Source: an uncultured Pseudorhodobacter sp.
Lineage (GTDB): Bacteria; Pseudomonadota; Alphaproteobacteria; Rhodobacterales; Rhodobacteraceae
Assembly: GCA_913062925.1 (NCBI GenBank)
Contig: CAJXWJ010000043.1
Coordinates: 1-32,245, forward strand
Direction: 5' to 3'
Length of the DNA stretch: 32,245 bases
Shown: positions 1-6,656 of the stretch, piece after piece
Numbering within the stretch: the stretch's first letter is position 1
Layout: each line of letters starts with the position of its first letter
Translations under genes and position numbers: made by a program
The notes under the pieces: generated by a model
Seen by the model: only the letters and a program-made list of their open reading frames with translations
Told to the model about the DNA's origin: nothing
The model's database searches: none

Positions 1-1
1 G

Positions 2-319
2 GGGCGGATTTTGATTGCCGATGAGATCCATACGCCAGATTCAAGCCGCTATTGGTTGGCTGCGGGCTATGCCGAGGCTTTTGCCGCAGGCACGCGGCCG
101 CCAAGTTTTGACAAGGATGTGATCCGGTCTTGGGTGGGGGCACGCTGTGATCCCTATGTTGATGATATTCCAGCGATTCCGGCGGAAATGATCGCGGCGA
201 CGGCGCAGGTCTATATTGACGCCTATGAGGCGATTACCGGCGAGGTCTTTGTACCCGATCTGTCGGGAGAGACGCCTTTAGCGCGGGTACGGTCAAATTT
301 GGCGCCCTATTTCGTCTAA
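2..319 (+). CDS. purC: Phosphoribosylaminoimidazole-succinocarboxamide (SAICAR) synthase, C-terminal part
   Basis: This is the 3' end of a gene whose start lies outside the window. The reading frame is open from base 2, and about 105 residues are visible before TAA. PurC joins aspartate to CAIR with ATP in de novo purine synthesis in the cytosol. The visible part contains the family block ADEIHTPDSSRYW, which in PurC contributes to the nucleotide and substrate site, followed by a stretch like the SFDK(D/E) motif of the longer, about 300-residue PurC form. The helical tail ending near LAPYFV fits that form. The next gene starts 61 bases downstream and has an unrelated function, so an operon is not obvious. 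The family assignment is strong; which paralogue it is cannot be decided, because many Rhodobacterales also carry a short PurC. Confidence 0.88.
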   Translation, partial: GRILIADEIHTPDSSRYWLAAGYAEAFAAGTRPPSFDKDVIRSWVGARCDPYVDDIPAIPAEMIAATAQVYIDAYEAITGEVFVPDLSGETPLARVRSNLAPYFV

Positions 320-380
320 GCGGGTGTTTGCGCTAACAGTCGTAGGCCTATAAGCTCGGCAAAACTTTCGGGAGATCGAG

Positions 381-1304
381 ATGATTCTGAGTTGTGGCGA
401 AGCGCTGATTGATATGTTGCCGCGCACCAGCACTCTGGGCGAGGCGGCTTTTGCGCCCTATGCCGGCGGCGCGGTGTTCAACACGGCGATTGCATTGGGC
501 CGTTTGGGCGCGCCGGCAGGTTTCTTCAGTGGCATTTCCACCGATATGTTGGGCGAGATCTTGGCCGAGACTTTGGCGGCCTCGGGCGTTGAGACCAAGT
601 TTTGCGCACGATCAGGTCGCCCCACCACGGTGGCTTTTGTCAAACTGGTGCAGGGTCAGGCGACTTATGCGTTTTATGACGAGAACACCGCTGGCAGCAT
701 GTTGGCAGAGGCGGATTTGCCACAGCTTGACGCTTCGGTGCAGGCCTTGTTCTTTGGCGGCATCTCGCTTGTCACCGAGCCTGCGGCCAGCAGCTATGAG
801 GCCTTGCAGGCGCGCGAGTGTGCGGTTCGGGTGACGATGATCGACCCAAATATTCGTCCTGGCTTTATTGCGGGCAAAGAAGGCCCTTATCGCGCGCGGA
901 TCGAACGGATGATCGCGCGGGCTGATATTGTTAAGCTGTCGGATGAGGATTTGCACTGGCTGGAAGGCACGGGCGATATTGCCGCCTTGGCGCGCGGCAT
1001 TTTAGCCAAGGGGCCAAAGATAGTTTTTATCACCGAAGGGGCTGCGGGCGCGCGGGCCTTTACCGCGACGCAAGAGCGGTTTGTGGCGGCGCAAAAGATC
1101 GTCGTTGCCGATACGGTGGGCGCGGGCGACACCTTTAACGCCGGCGCTTTGGCGGCCTTGCATCAGGCGGGGGCGCTGCACAAGGCGGGGCTTGTGACGG
1201 TCAGCGATGCGGTGCTGGATGCGGCGCTGGATCTGGGCGGGCGCGCGGCGGCGATCACCGTCAGCCGTGCGGGGGCAAACCCGCCTTGGGCGCATGAGCT
1301 GTGA
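381..1304 (+). CDS. PfkB-family sugar kinase, probable fructokinase
   Basis: A 307-residue kinase of the ribokinase/PfkB family, cytosolic, probably phosphorylating fructose to fructose-6-phosphate. The N-terminus [14 protein letters not shown] is typical of bacterial fructokinases. Signature 1 lies around residues 29-55 ([15 protein letters not shown]). Signature 2 is [12 protein letters not shown] at residues 244-255, with D250 as the expected catalytic base. The length matches the family. The ATG at 381 follows a GGGAGA ribosome site. The stop codon overlaps the GTG start of dtd (GTGA at 1301-1304), so the two are translationally coupled. The exact sugar is inference: related kinases use 2-keto-3-deoxygluconate or other hexoses, and no sugar transporter lies beside it. 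Confidence 0.87.
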   Translation: MILSCGEALIDMLPRTSTLGEAAFAPYAGGAVFNTAIALGRLGAPAGFFSGISTDMLGEILAETLAASGVETKFCARSGRPTTVAFVKLVQGQATYAFYDENTAGSMLAEADLPQLDASVQALFFGGISLVTEPAASSYEALQARECAVRVTMIDPNIRPGFIAGKEGPYRARIERMIARADIVKLSDEDLHWLEGTGDIAALARGILAKGPKIVFITEGAAGARAFTATQERFVAAQKIVVADTVGAGDTFNAGALAALHQAGALHKAGLVTVSDAVLDAALDLGGRAAAITVSRAGANPPWAHEL

Positions 1305-1744
1305 GAGCCTTGCTGCAGCGGGTCTCTCGGGCAAGTGTCACGGTTGAGGGCGCTGTGGTGGGCGAGATCGGCGCGGGGCTGTTGATCTTGGTCTGCGCCA
1401 TGCAGGGCGACACCGAGGCTGAGGCCGAGCGTTTGGCCGCCAAGATTGCCAAGCTGCGGATCTTCAAGGATGCGGCGGGCAAGATGAACCTGTCGGTGAC
1501 GGATGTGGGCGGCGCGGCGCTGGTGGTCAGCCAATTCACCCTGGGCGCCGATCTGCGCGGCAATCGGCCTGGATTTTCCTATGCGGCAGCGCCGGATCTG
1601 GCGCGCGGGCTTTATGAAAAGATTTCGGAGCGTTTGGCGTCGCATGGCATGGCGGTGCAAAACGGGGTGTTTGGCGCGGATATGGATGTGGCGCTACATA
1701 ATGATGGGCCAGTCACCATCTGGATGGACACGGCAGAGATGTAG
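1301..1744 (+). CDS. dtd: D-aminoacyl-tRNA deacylase
   Basis: A 147-residue protein of full family length. DTD hydrolyses D-amino acids wrongly attached to tRNA, and also glycyl-tRNA(Ala), and so protects translation. Both family motifs are visible: SQFT at residues 77-80 in the active site, and GPVT at 136-139, the Gly-cisPro motif that reaches across the dimer. The N-terminus [15 protein letters not shown] is diagnostic. Translation starts at GTG 1301 inside the stop codon of the fructokinase gene, so expression is probably coupled. Nothing appears missing. The assignment is secure. Confidence 0.95.
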   Translation: MRALLQRVSRASVTVEGAVVGEIGAGLLILVCAMQGDTEAEAERLAAKIAKLRIFKDAAGKMNLSVTDVGGAALVVSQFTLGADLRGNRPGFSYAAAPDLARGLYEKISERLASHGMAVQNGVFGADMDVALHNDGPVTIWMDTAEM

Positions 1745-1749
1745 CGCGG

Positions 1750-1842
1750 TTAGCGGCGCCTGCCTGAAGTGCCAGAGCTGATTGCCACCGCGGCGTTGCT
1801 GAGAAAGACAGCCGCGGCAAGGGCGAGATAAAGCATATCCAT
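1750..1842 (-). CDS. Small hydrophobic peptide, 30 residues
   Basis: A short minus-strand frame, tail to tail with dtd. The ATG (1840-1842) is preceded by an excellent Shine-Dalgarno sequence, AAAGGAGGC, read on the minus strand at about 1848-1856 with good spacing. The peptide starts MDMLYLALAAAVFLSN, continues hydrophobic and Ala-rich to about residue 20, and ends with a basic tail (SGRRR). This looks like a single-pass membrane miniprotein with the tail in the cytoplasm. I do not recognise its family. The evidence that it is real is the ribosome site and the membrane-peptide composition. Gene finders would usually miss it because of its size. It could also be the leader peptide of an unseen transcript. 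Confidence 0.5.
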   Translation of the reverse strand: MDMLYLALAAAVFLSNAAVAISSGTSGRRR

Positions 1843-1954
1843 TGCGAGCCTCCTTTGGTTAGGGGTTAGGCTCCCATTGATTTACCTTTCGGTCAAATAA
1901 CAAAGCCTATCAGGGATGAAACATCTGCGTGAACGGCTGTTGGATGCCGAGATT

Positions 1955-2016
1955 GGGGGGGCACCCCCCCAGCGCCTTTGGCGCTTCCCCCCTGGGATAT
2001 TTGTGCCAAGATGAAA
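1955..2016 (+). repeat. GC-rich intergenic hairpin repeat, copy 1
   Basis: A run of seven G and seven C separated by CA, then AGCGCC-TTT-GGCGCT, then a C-run and the conserved tail TGGGATATTTGTGCCAAG followed by ATGAAA. The core and tail recur almost unchanged at 14399-14449 in the same orientation. AGCGCC/GGCGCT forms a perfect 6-bp stem, and the G-run can pair with either flanking C-run, so two alternative folds are possible. It is non-coding. It looks like a dispersed extragenic element, or a terminator-like structure, of the kind common in Rhodobacteraceae intergenic regions. Confidence 0.75.
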
Positions 2017-2037
2017 TGGTGGTTTTGGCGCGACAAA

Positions 2038-2415
2038 ATGCATTACGGAAGCTGTGCCTGGCGCGGTTCGGTTTTCGGTGGCGGCGGAGTTAGCGGCGCC
2101 AAATGCCAGTCATTGCGGCATGTGCCGAAACAGCTCGGGGCATTATTTTGCATCGACCGAGGTGAAAGGCGCAGTTGCAAACCGAGCCAACAGCGGTACT
2201 GCGCTGGTATGCTTCTTGAGCCAAAGTGCGGCGGGGGTTTTTCGCGGTTTGCGGCGCATCGCTGTTTTGGGATCCAGCGGGGCGGAATTTGGCTTGCGGG
2301 GGCGATGGGGGCTTTTGACGGGCCAACGGCCCCGGCACTGGATCTGCATATCTTTGTCGGCGAGAAGGGTGATGATGATCAGATTTGTGATGGCCTGCCG
2401 CAGAACTTGGCCTGA
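2038..2415 (+). pseudogene. Decayed GFA-family gene (glutathione-dependent formaldehyde-activating enzyme-like)
   Basis: Pieces of one GFA-family protein appear in order but in three frames. Frame 1 from ATG 2038 gives MHYGSC. Frame 2 then gives GAVRFSVAAEL and HCGMCRNSSGHYFASTEV up to about 2185, including the family's Cys-x2-Cys zinc ligands. Frame 3 from 2205 gives WYAS, a stop codon, then GFFAVCGASLFWDPAGR. Frame 1 again gives GAFDGPTAPALDLHIFVGEKGD and ends ICDGLPQNLA with TGA at 2413-2415. GFA proteins are small (about 130 residues) zinc proteins with a CENP-V fold. The order of motifs and the total length match one intact ancestor. At least three frame changes and one in-frame stop make it non-functional unless the sequence has errors. 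Confidence 0.8.
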
Positions 2416-2781
2416 GACTGCGAATTTTGGACCGATGGAATTTGCGACGGCAATGGCCCGACAATCAGCGCGGCGTATTTTTTTCTGAATTTTGTTGCAA
2501 ATTTAACTTGACTTGCGCCGCCCACCCATGGCGGCGCTGCAAAAAATTCCCTCAGTAGGCTTTTGTTTGCATGAGAAAAAACCTTGGCGGCCCGCCTCAC
2601 GCCCTTAAATTTAAGGCAAAACTGTCAACTTTACTAGACAATTGCCAACGTCACAAAAGAGTGACAGCGTCAAATCAGCGCAGCAAGAAAACGTGAGTCG
2701 TTCGCTTGTCTGGGCTGGGCGGAGCTAATGTCGTCTCTCCGCCACGCTTTAAATGCGACGACGAGGGCACGGAGGAACATC
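2416..2781 (+). promoter_or_regulatory. puc operon upstream regulatory region
   Basis: No gene is supported in these 366 bases. They become A+T-richer than the surroundings and hold several symmetrical elements. There is an 8-bp perfect GC hairpin (2515-2522 with 2530-2537), a 14-bp perfect palindrome CCTTAAATTTAAGG (2603-2616), a CrtJ/PpsR-type site (2623-2640), and an inverted repeat GTCAC-N6-GTGAC (2650-2654 with 2661-2665). By analogy with puc promoters of Rhodobacter, the transcription start should lie between the CrtJ/PpsR site and the pucB ribosome site. I could not fix -35 and -10 elements, and saw no convincing FNR (TTGAT-N4-ATCAA) or IHF site. Confidence 0.6.
2623..2640. promoter_or_regulatory. 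CrtJ/PpsR-type operator, TGT-N12-ACA
   Basis: TGTCAACTTTACTAGACA matches the TGT-N12-ACA consensus exactly, including near-symmetric inner bases. It lies 142 bases before the pucB start. CrtJ/PpsR represses bacteriochlorophyll, carotenoid and puc genes under high oxygen and light in purple bacteria. Only one perfect site is visible; a second, usual for cooperative binding, was not found nearby. Confidence 0.75.
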
Positions 2782-2937
2782 ATGTTAAACGACCCTGATA
2801 AGGTTTGGCCAACCGGCTTGACCTTGAGAGAAGCTGAAGAAGTCCACAGCTATTTGATCGACGGCACGCGCGTTTTTGGCGTTATCGCCCTTATCGCGCA
2901 TCTTTTGGTTGCCGTTGCCACCCCCTGGCTTGGATAG
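2782..2937 (+). CDS. pucB: LH2 light-harvesting beta polypeptide
   Basis: A 51-residue beta apoprotein of the peripheral antenna in the intracytoplasmic membrane. It binds bacteriochlorophyll and carotenoid together with PucA. The family pattern is clear: N-terminal [19 protein letters not shown], an inner-side His in [12 protein letters not shown], one membrane helix [18 protein letters not shown] with the B850-type ligand His, and a C-terminal PWLG. The start is ATG 2782, seven bases after GGAGG (2771-2775). An in-frame ATG at 2728 would add 18 residues unlike any PucB and was rejected. It is the first gene of the operon, nine bases ahead of pucA. Confidence 0.97.
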   Translation: MLNDPDKVWPTGLTLREAEEVHSYLIDGTRVFGVIALIAHLLVAVATPWLG

Positions 2938-2946
2938 GAGCGCATC

Positions 2947-3252
2947 ATGAACAATGCAAAGATGTGGCTTGTCGTCAAACCAACTGTCGGGATTCCCTTG
3001 TTTCTGAGCGCAGTCGCCGTTGGGTCGTTTGCCGTCCATGTGGCAGTATTGAGCAACACGACTTGGGTGGCGGATTTTCTGTCGGGTAAGCCGCTGGGCG
3101 CGGGGGCGATGTCGGCCTCGCTGGTCTTGCCAGAGCAAGAGGCCGCCAAGGCGTCTTATACTTTGTCGGGCCAAGAGGTGCTGATCACCTTGCCAGATGG
3201 CAGCACTGCGGTTGCTGTGATCAAGCAGCCTGCCATTCTGGCGTCGAACTAG
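2947..3252 (+). CDS. pucA: LH2 light-harvesting alpha polypeptide, blue-shifted type with C-terminal extension
   Basis: A 101-residue alpha apoprotein of LH2. Residues 1-47 align without gaps to Rhodobacter sphaeroides PucA from memory: [20 protein letters not shown], one membrane helix, His31 (FAVHVAVL) as the B850-type bacteriochlorophyll ligand, then TTW at 38-40. Positions 44-45 are Phe-Leu instead of Tyr-Tyr. In known LH2 proteins the aromatic residues there hydrogen-bond the acetyl groups of the B850 pigments, and Phe-Leu variants absorb near 820-826 nm. About 54 residues follow the usual end ([12 protein letters not shown] through AILASN); the tail is mildly polar with no second membrane helix. 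Extended PucA tails are known in some species. The LH2 identity is secure; the spectral shift is inference. Confidence 0.96.
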   Translation: MNNAKMWLVVKPTVGIPLFLSAVAVGSFAVHVAVLSNTTWVADFLSGKPLGAGAMSASLVLPEQEAAKASYTLSGQEVLITLPDGSTAVAVIKQPAILASN

Positions 3253-3287
3253 GCTGATCCGTCCTGTGCCAAGGGCGGTGTACGAAG

Positions 3288-3326
3288 GTGTGAGGCTCTT
3301 TGTCCTCCGGCACAAGGGTCTCACAC
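3288..3326 (+). terminator. Stem-loop between pucA and pucC
   Basis: GTGTGAG (3288-3294) pairs with CTCACAC (3320-3326), and the stem continues through GCTCTT with AAGGGT using two wobble pairs. There is no U-run after it. In Rhodobacter, hairpins at this place stabilise the abundant pucBA message and attenuate read-through into pucC. The same role is inferred here, which would explain high antenna and low PucC levels. Confidence 0.65.
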
Positions 3327-3378
3327 TGCAACTTTCGCGCGGGGAAGCTGGCCTTCCCTAGAAAATTGGAGCCGGCCA

Positions 3379-4860
3379 ATGTTCAAATACAAAAGCTTTG
3401 CGCTGCGCAAGATCTCGGGCGTTGGGCTGCGTTATTTGCCCTTTGCTGATGCGGCCTCGGAACAAGTGCCCTTGGCGCGGTTGCTGCGGTTGTCGCTGTT
3501 TCAGGTGACTGTGGGCATGGCCTTGGTGCTGATGGTGGGCACCTTGAACCGCGTGATGATTGTCGAGCTGCGGGTTCCGGCAACGCTGGTGGGCGGGATG
3601 TTGGCGCTGCCTTTGGTCTTTGCACCCTTTCGCGCCCTGATTGGCTTTCGCTCGGATCGGTTTCAATCGGCTTTGGGGCTGCGGCGATTGCCCTATATTT
3701 TCAGGGGTACCATGCTGCAATTTGGCGGCTTTGCCATCATGCCCTTTGCGCTTTTGGTGCTGTCTGGCTATGGCGAGGCGATTGATGCGCCGCGTTGGAT
3801 CGGGCTGAGTTCGGCGGCGCTTGCGTTTTTGCTGGTGGGAGCGGGGGTGCATATTGTGCAGACCATCGGCCTGGCCTTGGCGACGGATCTGGTGCCAGAA
3901 GAGGATCAACCCAAAGTCGTGGGGCTGATGTATGTCATGCTGCTGCTTGGCATGATCGTCAGCGCGTTTTGTTACGGCGCCTTACTTGAAAATTACACCC
4001 CGGGCCGGTTGATTCAGGTCATTCAAGGCTCGGCCGTGGTCACGGTTGCGTTGAATTTCTTTGCGATGTGGAAGCAAGAGGCACGCGACCGCAGGCGTGC
4101 CACGGCGCCAAAGGGGCCAGAGGTGGGTTTTGCCGAAGCTTGGGCGCGGCTGACCGAGCGGCGGGGCATGCTGCGGCTGCTGGCGGTGATTGCGCTTGGC
4201 ACCGCAGGCTTTGGCATGGCGGATGTGCTGCTCGAGCCTTTTGGCGGCCAAGTTCTGCATATGAGCGTGGCTGAAACCACGCGGCTTACGGTGTTTCTGG
4301 CCTGTGGCAGCTTGATTGGCTTTACCATGGCCTCGCGCTGGCTGGGCCGGGGGGGGCGGCCAATGGATATGGCGCTTTATGGTGCGGTGCTGGGGCTTGC
4401 GGGGTTTGGCGCAATCGTTTGGTCCTCGGCGGCGCTTTCGGTGCCAGTGCTGCTGATGGGCACACTTTTGGCAGGCTTTGGAGCGGGGCTGTTTGGCCAT
4501 GGCACCTTGACGGCGATCATGCGCTCGGCCCCGCGTGAACAGATTGGCCTGTCACTTGGGGCATGGGGCGCGGTGCAGGCGACGGCAGCAGGCTTGGCAA
4601 TTGCAGCAGGTGGGCTGATCCGCGACATGATCTTGGCGCATGAGGCGATCGGGGCCTCTGCCGCCACCCCCTATACATCGGTATTTCTGCTCGAGGCCGG
4701 ACTTTTGGCTCTGGCGCTGCTGTTTGCCCTGCCCCTGCGCAGTACAGAGGGTTTGCGCAACACAGGCGACAGTGGCGCAGAAACGCTTTATCCTGAGACT
4801 GCAAAAGCGGCGCATGGCACGGCGCAGCCTTTTGCCGAAGGGGGCGCAGGCTCTTTGTAA
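3379..4860 (+). CDS. pucC: LH2 assembly protein PucC (BCH/MFS-type membrane protein)
   Basis: A 493-residue polytopic inner-membrane protein with about twelve hydrophobic segments of MFS arrangement. PucC and its relatives LhaA and Bch2 are needed for antenna assembly, probably by handling bacteriochlorophyll or the nascent LH polypeptides. Family landmarks are the N-terminal cytoplasmic GLRYLPFADAASEQVPLARLLRLSLFQV, NRVMIVELRVPATLV, FAPFRALIGFRSD, LGLRRLPYIFRGTMLQFGG, and LVPEEDQPKVVGLMYVMLL. The C-terminal 35 residues after the last helix are hydrophilic. The ATG at 3379 follows a GGAG site. It lies 126 bases after pucA, separated by the stem-loop, and 45 bases before the next operon gene. 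The identity is secure. Confidence 0.95.
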   Translation: MFKYKSFALRKISGVGLRYLPFADAASEQVPLARLLRLSLFQVTVGMALVLMVGTLNRVMIVELRVPATLVGGMLALPLVFAPFRALIGFRSDRFQSALGLRRLPYIFRGTMLQFGGFAIMPFALLVLSGYGEAIDAPRWIGLSSAALAFLLVGAGVHIVQTIGLALATDLVPEEDQPKVVGLMYVMLLLGMIVSAFCYGALLENYTPGRLIQVIQGSAVVTVALNFFAMWKQEARDRRRATAPKGPEVGFAEAWARLTERRGMLRLLAVIALGTAGFGMADVLLEPFGGQVLHMSVAETTRLTVFLACGSLIGFTMASRWLGRGGRPMDMALYGAVLGLAGFGAIVWSSAALSVPVLLMGTLLAGFGAGLFGHGTLTAIMRSAPREQIGLSLGAWGAVQATAAGLAIAAGGLIRDMILAHEAIGASAATPYTSVFLLEAGLLALALLFALPLRSTEGLRNTGDSGAETLYPETAKAAHGTAQPFAEGGAGSL

Positions 4861-4905
4861 GACACGTTAACCGGTCCGTTCGGGCCCCGCGAAAAAAGGT
4901 GCAAC

Positions 4906-5541
4906 ATGACGACGATACTGACGCGACTCTATTCTGACCGTGCTGCGGCAGAGGCGGCACGGGCCGGCCTGCTGAGTATTGGCCAAGATGCGGCGACCCT
5001 GCATATCATCACCGCCCAGACCGAAGGCGGTGCAGCGGCGGCGATGAAATCGGTACGGGTCGTGGCGGCATTGGCGCAGGTCTATGCGCAGGCGATGACC
5101 GGCACGCAGGCGCTTTTGGTGGTGCAAGCCGCCTTTGCGCCAATTGGCACCGCGCGCAATGCAATGCGGTTGCTGCGGAAATTTCCGGCATTGGATGTCG
5201 GCCTGGAAGACGAAGACATCTATCTGCGCGAGCATCCGACGCCGGATTATTCCAACCAGATTATGGACAAGCATCCACTGCTTTTGTCGAACCCTTTCCG
5301 GCCCCTGCCCCACGGCCACATCCTTGGCAACGCGCCACTTTTGCCCCACAAACCGCGCACCTCGGCCATGCGCGGCGGGGCCTATATGTCAAAACTGGTT
5401 TGGCCGATGAAGCTGTTGTCAGCGCCCAAAGAGCGCGGCTCGGCCATCAGGGGCGGCAGACTGATCTCTGCGATGTTCGGCCTGCCCTTGCTGGTGAAAT
5501 CCTGGCCCTCGCGCGACGATTTGCCGACCTTGCTGCGGTAA
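4906..5541 (+). CDS. puc-operon distal protein (PucE/PucDE-like, function uncertain)
   Basis: A 211-residue protein encoded 45 bases after pucC and before the terminator, so almost certainly in the puc transcript. Residues 1-90 form an alpha/beta pattern starting MTTILTRLYSDRAAAEAARAGLL with an Ala-rich helix. From about residue 100 the protein is Pro-rich and basic, with repeated short phrases (LLSNPFRPLPHGHIL, APLLPHKPRTSAMRGGAYMSKLVW, SAIRGGRLISAMFGLPLLVKSW). There is no signal peptide or clear membrane helix, though the C-terminal segments are mildly amphipathic. The position corresponds to pucD/pucE of Rhodobacter capsulatus, whose products stabilise LH2, and this is the basis of the call. 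The sequence resemblance was not verified, so no symbol is given. Confidence 0.65.
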   Translation: MTTILTRLYSDRAAAEAARAGLLSIGQDAATLHIITAQTEGGAAAAMKSVRVVAALAQVYAQAMTGTQALLVVQAAFAPIGTARNAMRLLRKFPALDVGLEDEDIYLREHPTPDYSNQIMDKHPLLLSNPFRPLPHGHILGNAPLLPHKPRTSAMRGGAYMSKLVWPMKLLSAPKERGSAIRGGRLISAMFGLPLLVKSWPSRDDLPTLLR

Positions 5542-5567
5542 AACCGCTCTGCGGCGCAGACCCAAGT

Positions 5568-5593
5568 GGGCGCTTTCCTCTGCGCCCGCTTTT
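5568..5593 (+). terminator. Terminator of the puc operon
   Basis: GGGCGC (5568-5573) and GCGCCC (5582-5587) form a six-bp GC stem with an eight-base loop. Two bases later comes TTTT. It lies 27 bases after the stop of the last puc gene and has the form of an intrinsic terminator, though the U-run is short. Confidence 0.6.
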
Positions 5594-5753
5594 GCTGTGA
5601 CCAAGGCCGGCTTTGCCACCGCAAGCCCAAGTTTTGCGGCGAAATGGCAACGCATCCGCGCGGAAGCCTTAGACAGGCAAGGAGGCTCTGGCCAATACGC
5701 CTCAGATAAGCGCACTCTGAACGTAGTGTTTGGGTAAAGAGTCGAGATAAAGA

Positions 5754-6620
5754 ATGACACGGATTGCGGCTTTGACGCATGTGCGTAAGGACGACTATTT
5801 TCTGGCGCTTTGGATCAAATATTATTCCGAAATCTGCGGGCGCGCACATCTGCATGTGATGCTGGATGGTGATGACTGGACAAGTGCTGTCGATTTAAGC
5901 GGGCTTCAGGTAGAAGTCTTAACCGGCCGAGAAGGCCTGCGCGTTCGTGATGATAGCCGATTGGCAGCAGCTCATACCCGCAAACTGTCCGAGCTGTTTC
6001 AAAGCTATGACTATGTGATCCGCGGTGATTGCGACGAGTTTGTCTGCATCGACCCCGCGGCGGGCTTAAGCTGGCCCGAGGCCTTGTCCGAAACAAGGGC
6101 GGAAGGTTATGTTTATTGCAACGGGGTCGATGTTATCCATGATCCAACCACCGAAGCCGCCTTTGACTCCCGCAAACCCATTCTGGCCCAACGGCGCAAT
6201 GGCGTGCTGCACAAAGGCTATTTCAAACCAAATGTGATGTCACGCGCAGTAGCAAGTTCGGCTGGGGGGCATCGCGCCGATGGGCCTGTTGTGGTCAGCG
6301 CGCATTTCTACATGTTTCATCTGGCAAATTTTGACGAAGGCGTTTTTGCGCAGCGGATGCAGGCAAGAGTGTCAGATGCCAAAGGCGGCAGCTACGATTC
6401 CCACGCCGTGACCCGCCGCAGCGTCAGCGCGGTGATCGACACCTGCGACAGCCCGTTGGATTTTGACGAAGGGATCGCGCGCGCGCGCATCCAACTGTCG
6501 ACACGCGGCGGCAAGACTGTGGTCTACAGGCCACAAAAGTTTCGCGACGGAACTGTAGAGTTCGAGGGAAACAAGGCGTTTTTGGTCCGTATAGACCCAC
6601 GCTTTCGGGACATTCTGTGA
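5754..6620 (+). CDS. Family-2-like glycosyltransferase
   Basis: A 288-residue soluble protein starting MTRIAALTHVRKDDYFLALWIKYYSEI. This opening resembles the Glyco_tranf_2_4 / GT92-like group, which act on surface polysaccharides. The probable nucleotide-sugar and metal motif is in VIRGDCDEFVCID at about residues 84-96. Later segments (HKGYFKPNVMSRAVAS, GHRADGPVVVSAHFYMFHLANFDEGVF) match the same group. No membrane helix or signal peptide is seen, so it probably works at the cytoplasmic face. It has its own upstream gap of about 210 bases after the puc terminator and ends 37 bases before a convergent gene, so it seems monocistronic. Donor and acceptor are unknown. Confidence 0.72.
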   Translation: MTRIAALTHVRKDDYFLALWIKYYSEICGRAHLHVMLDGDDWTSAVDLSGLQVEVLTGREGLRVRDDSRLAAAHTRKLSELFQSYDYVIRGDCDEFVCIDPAAGLSWPEALSETRAEGYVYCNGVDVIHDPTTEAAFDSRKPILAQRRNGVLHKGYFKPNVMSRAVASSAGGHRADGPVVVSAHFYMFHLANFDEGVFAQRMQARVSDAKGGSYDSHAVTRRSVSAVIDTCDSPLDFDEGIARARIQLSTRGGKTVVYRPQKFRDGTVEFEGNKAFLVRIDPRFRDIL

Positions 6621-6656
6621 TGCCCCGAAAGCCAAACATGCGTGCAAAAAGCAGCG

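Noticed and set aside
2515-2537. GC hairpin in front of puc as a terminator
   Set aside because: The eight-bp stem is perfect, but no U-run follows on either strand. It is kept only as a symmetrical element of the region.
2728-2781. Upstream ATG that would lengthen PucB by 18 residues
   Set aside because: The added residues are unlike PucB N-termini, and the GGAGG site sits directly before ATG 2782.
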